Assembly: GCA_045590415.1 (NCBI GenBank)
Contig: JAZNRA010000108.1
Coordinates: forward strand, 1-15,516
Source: RGIG3009 sp045590415
GTDB taxonomy: Bacteria; Bacillota; Clostridia; Oscillospirales; Acutalibacteraceae
DNA: 15,516 nt
Direction of reading: 5' to 3'
The notes under the pieces were generated by a model that saw only the letters and a program-made list of their open reading frames with translations, had not been told where the DNA came from and made no database searches. Within the stretch, counting starts at the first letter, position 1; the number at the start of each line of letters is the position of its first letter. Below, piece by piece: positions 15,309 through 15,516 of the stretch. The position numbers were made by a program, and so were the translations under genes.

Positions 15309-15317
15309 ATTTGTTTC
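15304..15317 (-). promoter_or_regulatory. LexA-box-like palindrome just after the transcription start
   Basis: Plus-strand CGAACATTTGTTTC fits the Bacillus LexA consensus CGAACRNRYGTTYC at all but one defined position. It sits about three bases after the predicted start of transcription, where a bound repressor would block the promoter. Whether the organism has a LexA with this specificity cannot be seen here. Confidence 0.45.
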
Positions 15318-15326
15318 TTTAGTGTC

Positions 15327-15355
15327 ATTATAACAGCCGATTTTCCAAAAGTCAA
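15327..15355 (-). promoter_or_regulatory. Sigma-A promoter of the small membrane-protein gene
   Basis: Minus-strand -35 TTGACT (15350-15355), 17-bp spacer, -10 TATAAT (15327-15332). Only one base of the two hexamers departs from consensus. Transcription should start near 15320. A strong promoter flanked by repressor-like palindromes is the usual layout of an inducible gene. Confidence 0.85.
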
Positions 15356-15363
15356 CCAAAATA

Positions 15364-15377
15364 CGAAAATTTGTTCG
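15364..15377 (-). promoter_or_regulatory. LexA-box-like palindrome upstream of the -35
   Basis: Minus-strand CGAACAAATTTTCG differs from the symmetric form CGAAC-N4-GTTCG by one base. It lies nine base pairs upstream of the -35. Together with the box after the start point it brackets the promoter. Two near matches around one promoter are less likely by chance than one, but the site is not a perfect match. Confidence 0.4.
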
Positions 15378-15412
15378 GATTTTTTGTTAAGGTGACACGG
15401 CCCACTCGAACC

Positions 15413-15516
15413 TTATCCGTTTTTTGCGCGCTGTTTTGCGGCCGTCACGGTGTTTTTCAGCAACATGGCGATCGTCATGGGCCCGACGCCGCCGGGAACC
15501 GGCGTGAGATAGCCGG
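15413..15516 (-). CDS. folD: C-terminal end of FolD (methylenetetrahydrofolate dehydrogenase/cyclohydrolase)
   Basis: Only the last 33 codons are in the window. They encode the conserved FolD C-terminus GYLTPVPGGVGPMTIAML, followed by NTVTAAKQRAKNG and a TAA stop. The VPGGVGPMT motif is a family signature. It forms part of the dinucleotide-binding end of the bifunctional enzyme, which interconverts methylene-, methenyl- and formyl-tetrahydrofolate in the cytoplasm. The rest of the gene lies beyond the right edge. No convincing terminator follows it before the next promoter, so some readthrough into the small membrane-protein gene is possible. Confidence 0.95.
   Translation of the reverse strand, partial: GYLTPVPGGVGPMTIAMLLKNTVTAAKQRAKNG

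Noticed and set aside
15356..15412. Terminator after folD
   Set aside because: Only a short, bulged AAG/CTT plus GTG/CAC pairing can be drawn, with no convincing U-tract.

Overview
This window is almost entirely a division and cell wall (dcw) cluster. Every gene lies on the minus strand, so transcription runs from high to low coordinates. The organism is probably a low-to-medium GC member of the Bacillota. The evidence is a FtsL/DivIB-type divisome, two tandem class B penicillin-binding proteins with C-terminal PASTA repeats (the pbpB-spoVD arrangement of Bacillus and relatives), strong AGGAGG-type ribosome sites, and sigma-A promoters close to consensus. The MurE DNPR motif predicts meso-diaminopimelate peptidoglycan. 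A clostridial lineage, perhaps Oscillospirales, is my best guess from overall feel and is not proven here.

Layout in transcription order. The 3' end of folD (15413-15516) is followed by an intergenic region. This holds a strong promoter (TTGACT-17-TATAAT) flanked by two LexA-box-like palindromes, and it drives a small three-helix membrane protein of unknown function (14931-15269). A perfect 19-bp inverted repeat (14872-14911) terminates that unit. The dcw operon then starts from its own promoter (TTGATT-17-TATAAT). Its 5' leader carries three GTGGTG boxes at exact 10-bp spacing, which look like MraZ autorepression sites, followed directly by three DnaA-box-like TTTTCCAC(A/C) 9-mers. The genes are mraZ, rsmH, ftsL, PBP-A (pbpB/ftsI-like), PBP-B (spoVD-like), murE, mraY, ftsW/spoVE, murG, murA and ftsQ/divIB. 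They are tightly packed, most within 1-30 bp or overlapping. The main exception is a 129-bp gap between ftsL and PBP-A. After ftsQ, ftsZ has its own promoter with fully consensus hexamers (TTGACA-17-TATAAT). ftsZ runs off the window at position 1.

How the genes work together. MurA makes the first committed UDP-GlcNAc-enolpyruvate, MurE adds the third stem residue, MraY makes lipid I and MurG makes lipid II. FtsW polymerises glycan and the class B PBPs crosslink it at the septum. FtsL and FtsQ/DivIB form the regulatory core, and FtsZ is the scaffold. Compared with Bacillus subtilis, murD is missing between mraY and ftsW, murA sits where B. subtilis has murB, and there is no ftsA before ftsZ.

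The parts most worth a second look are regulatory: the MraZ-box plus DnaA-like-box leader of the operon, and the LexA-like boxes around the promoter of the unidentified membrane protein next to it. The coding content is otherwise conventional. I see no mobile element, CRISPR array, tRNA or rRNA.
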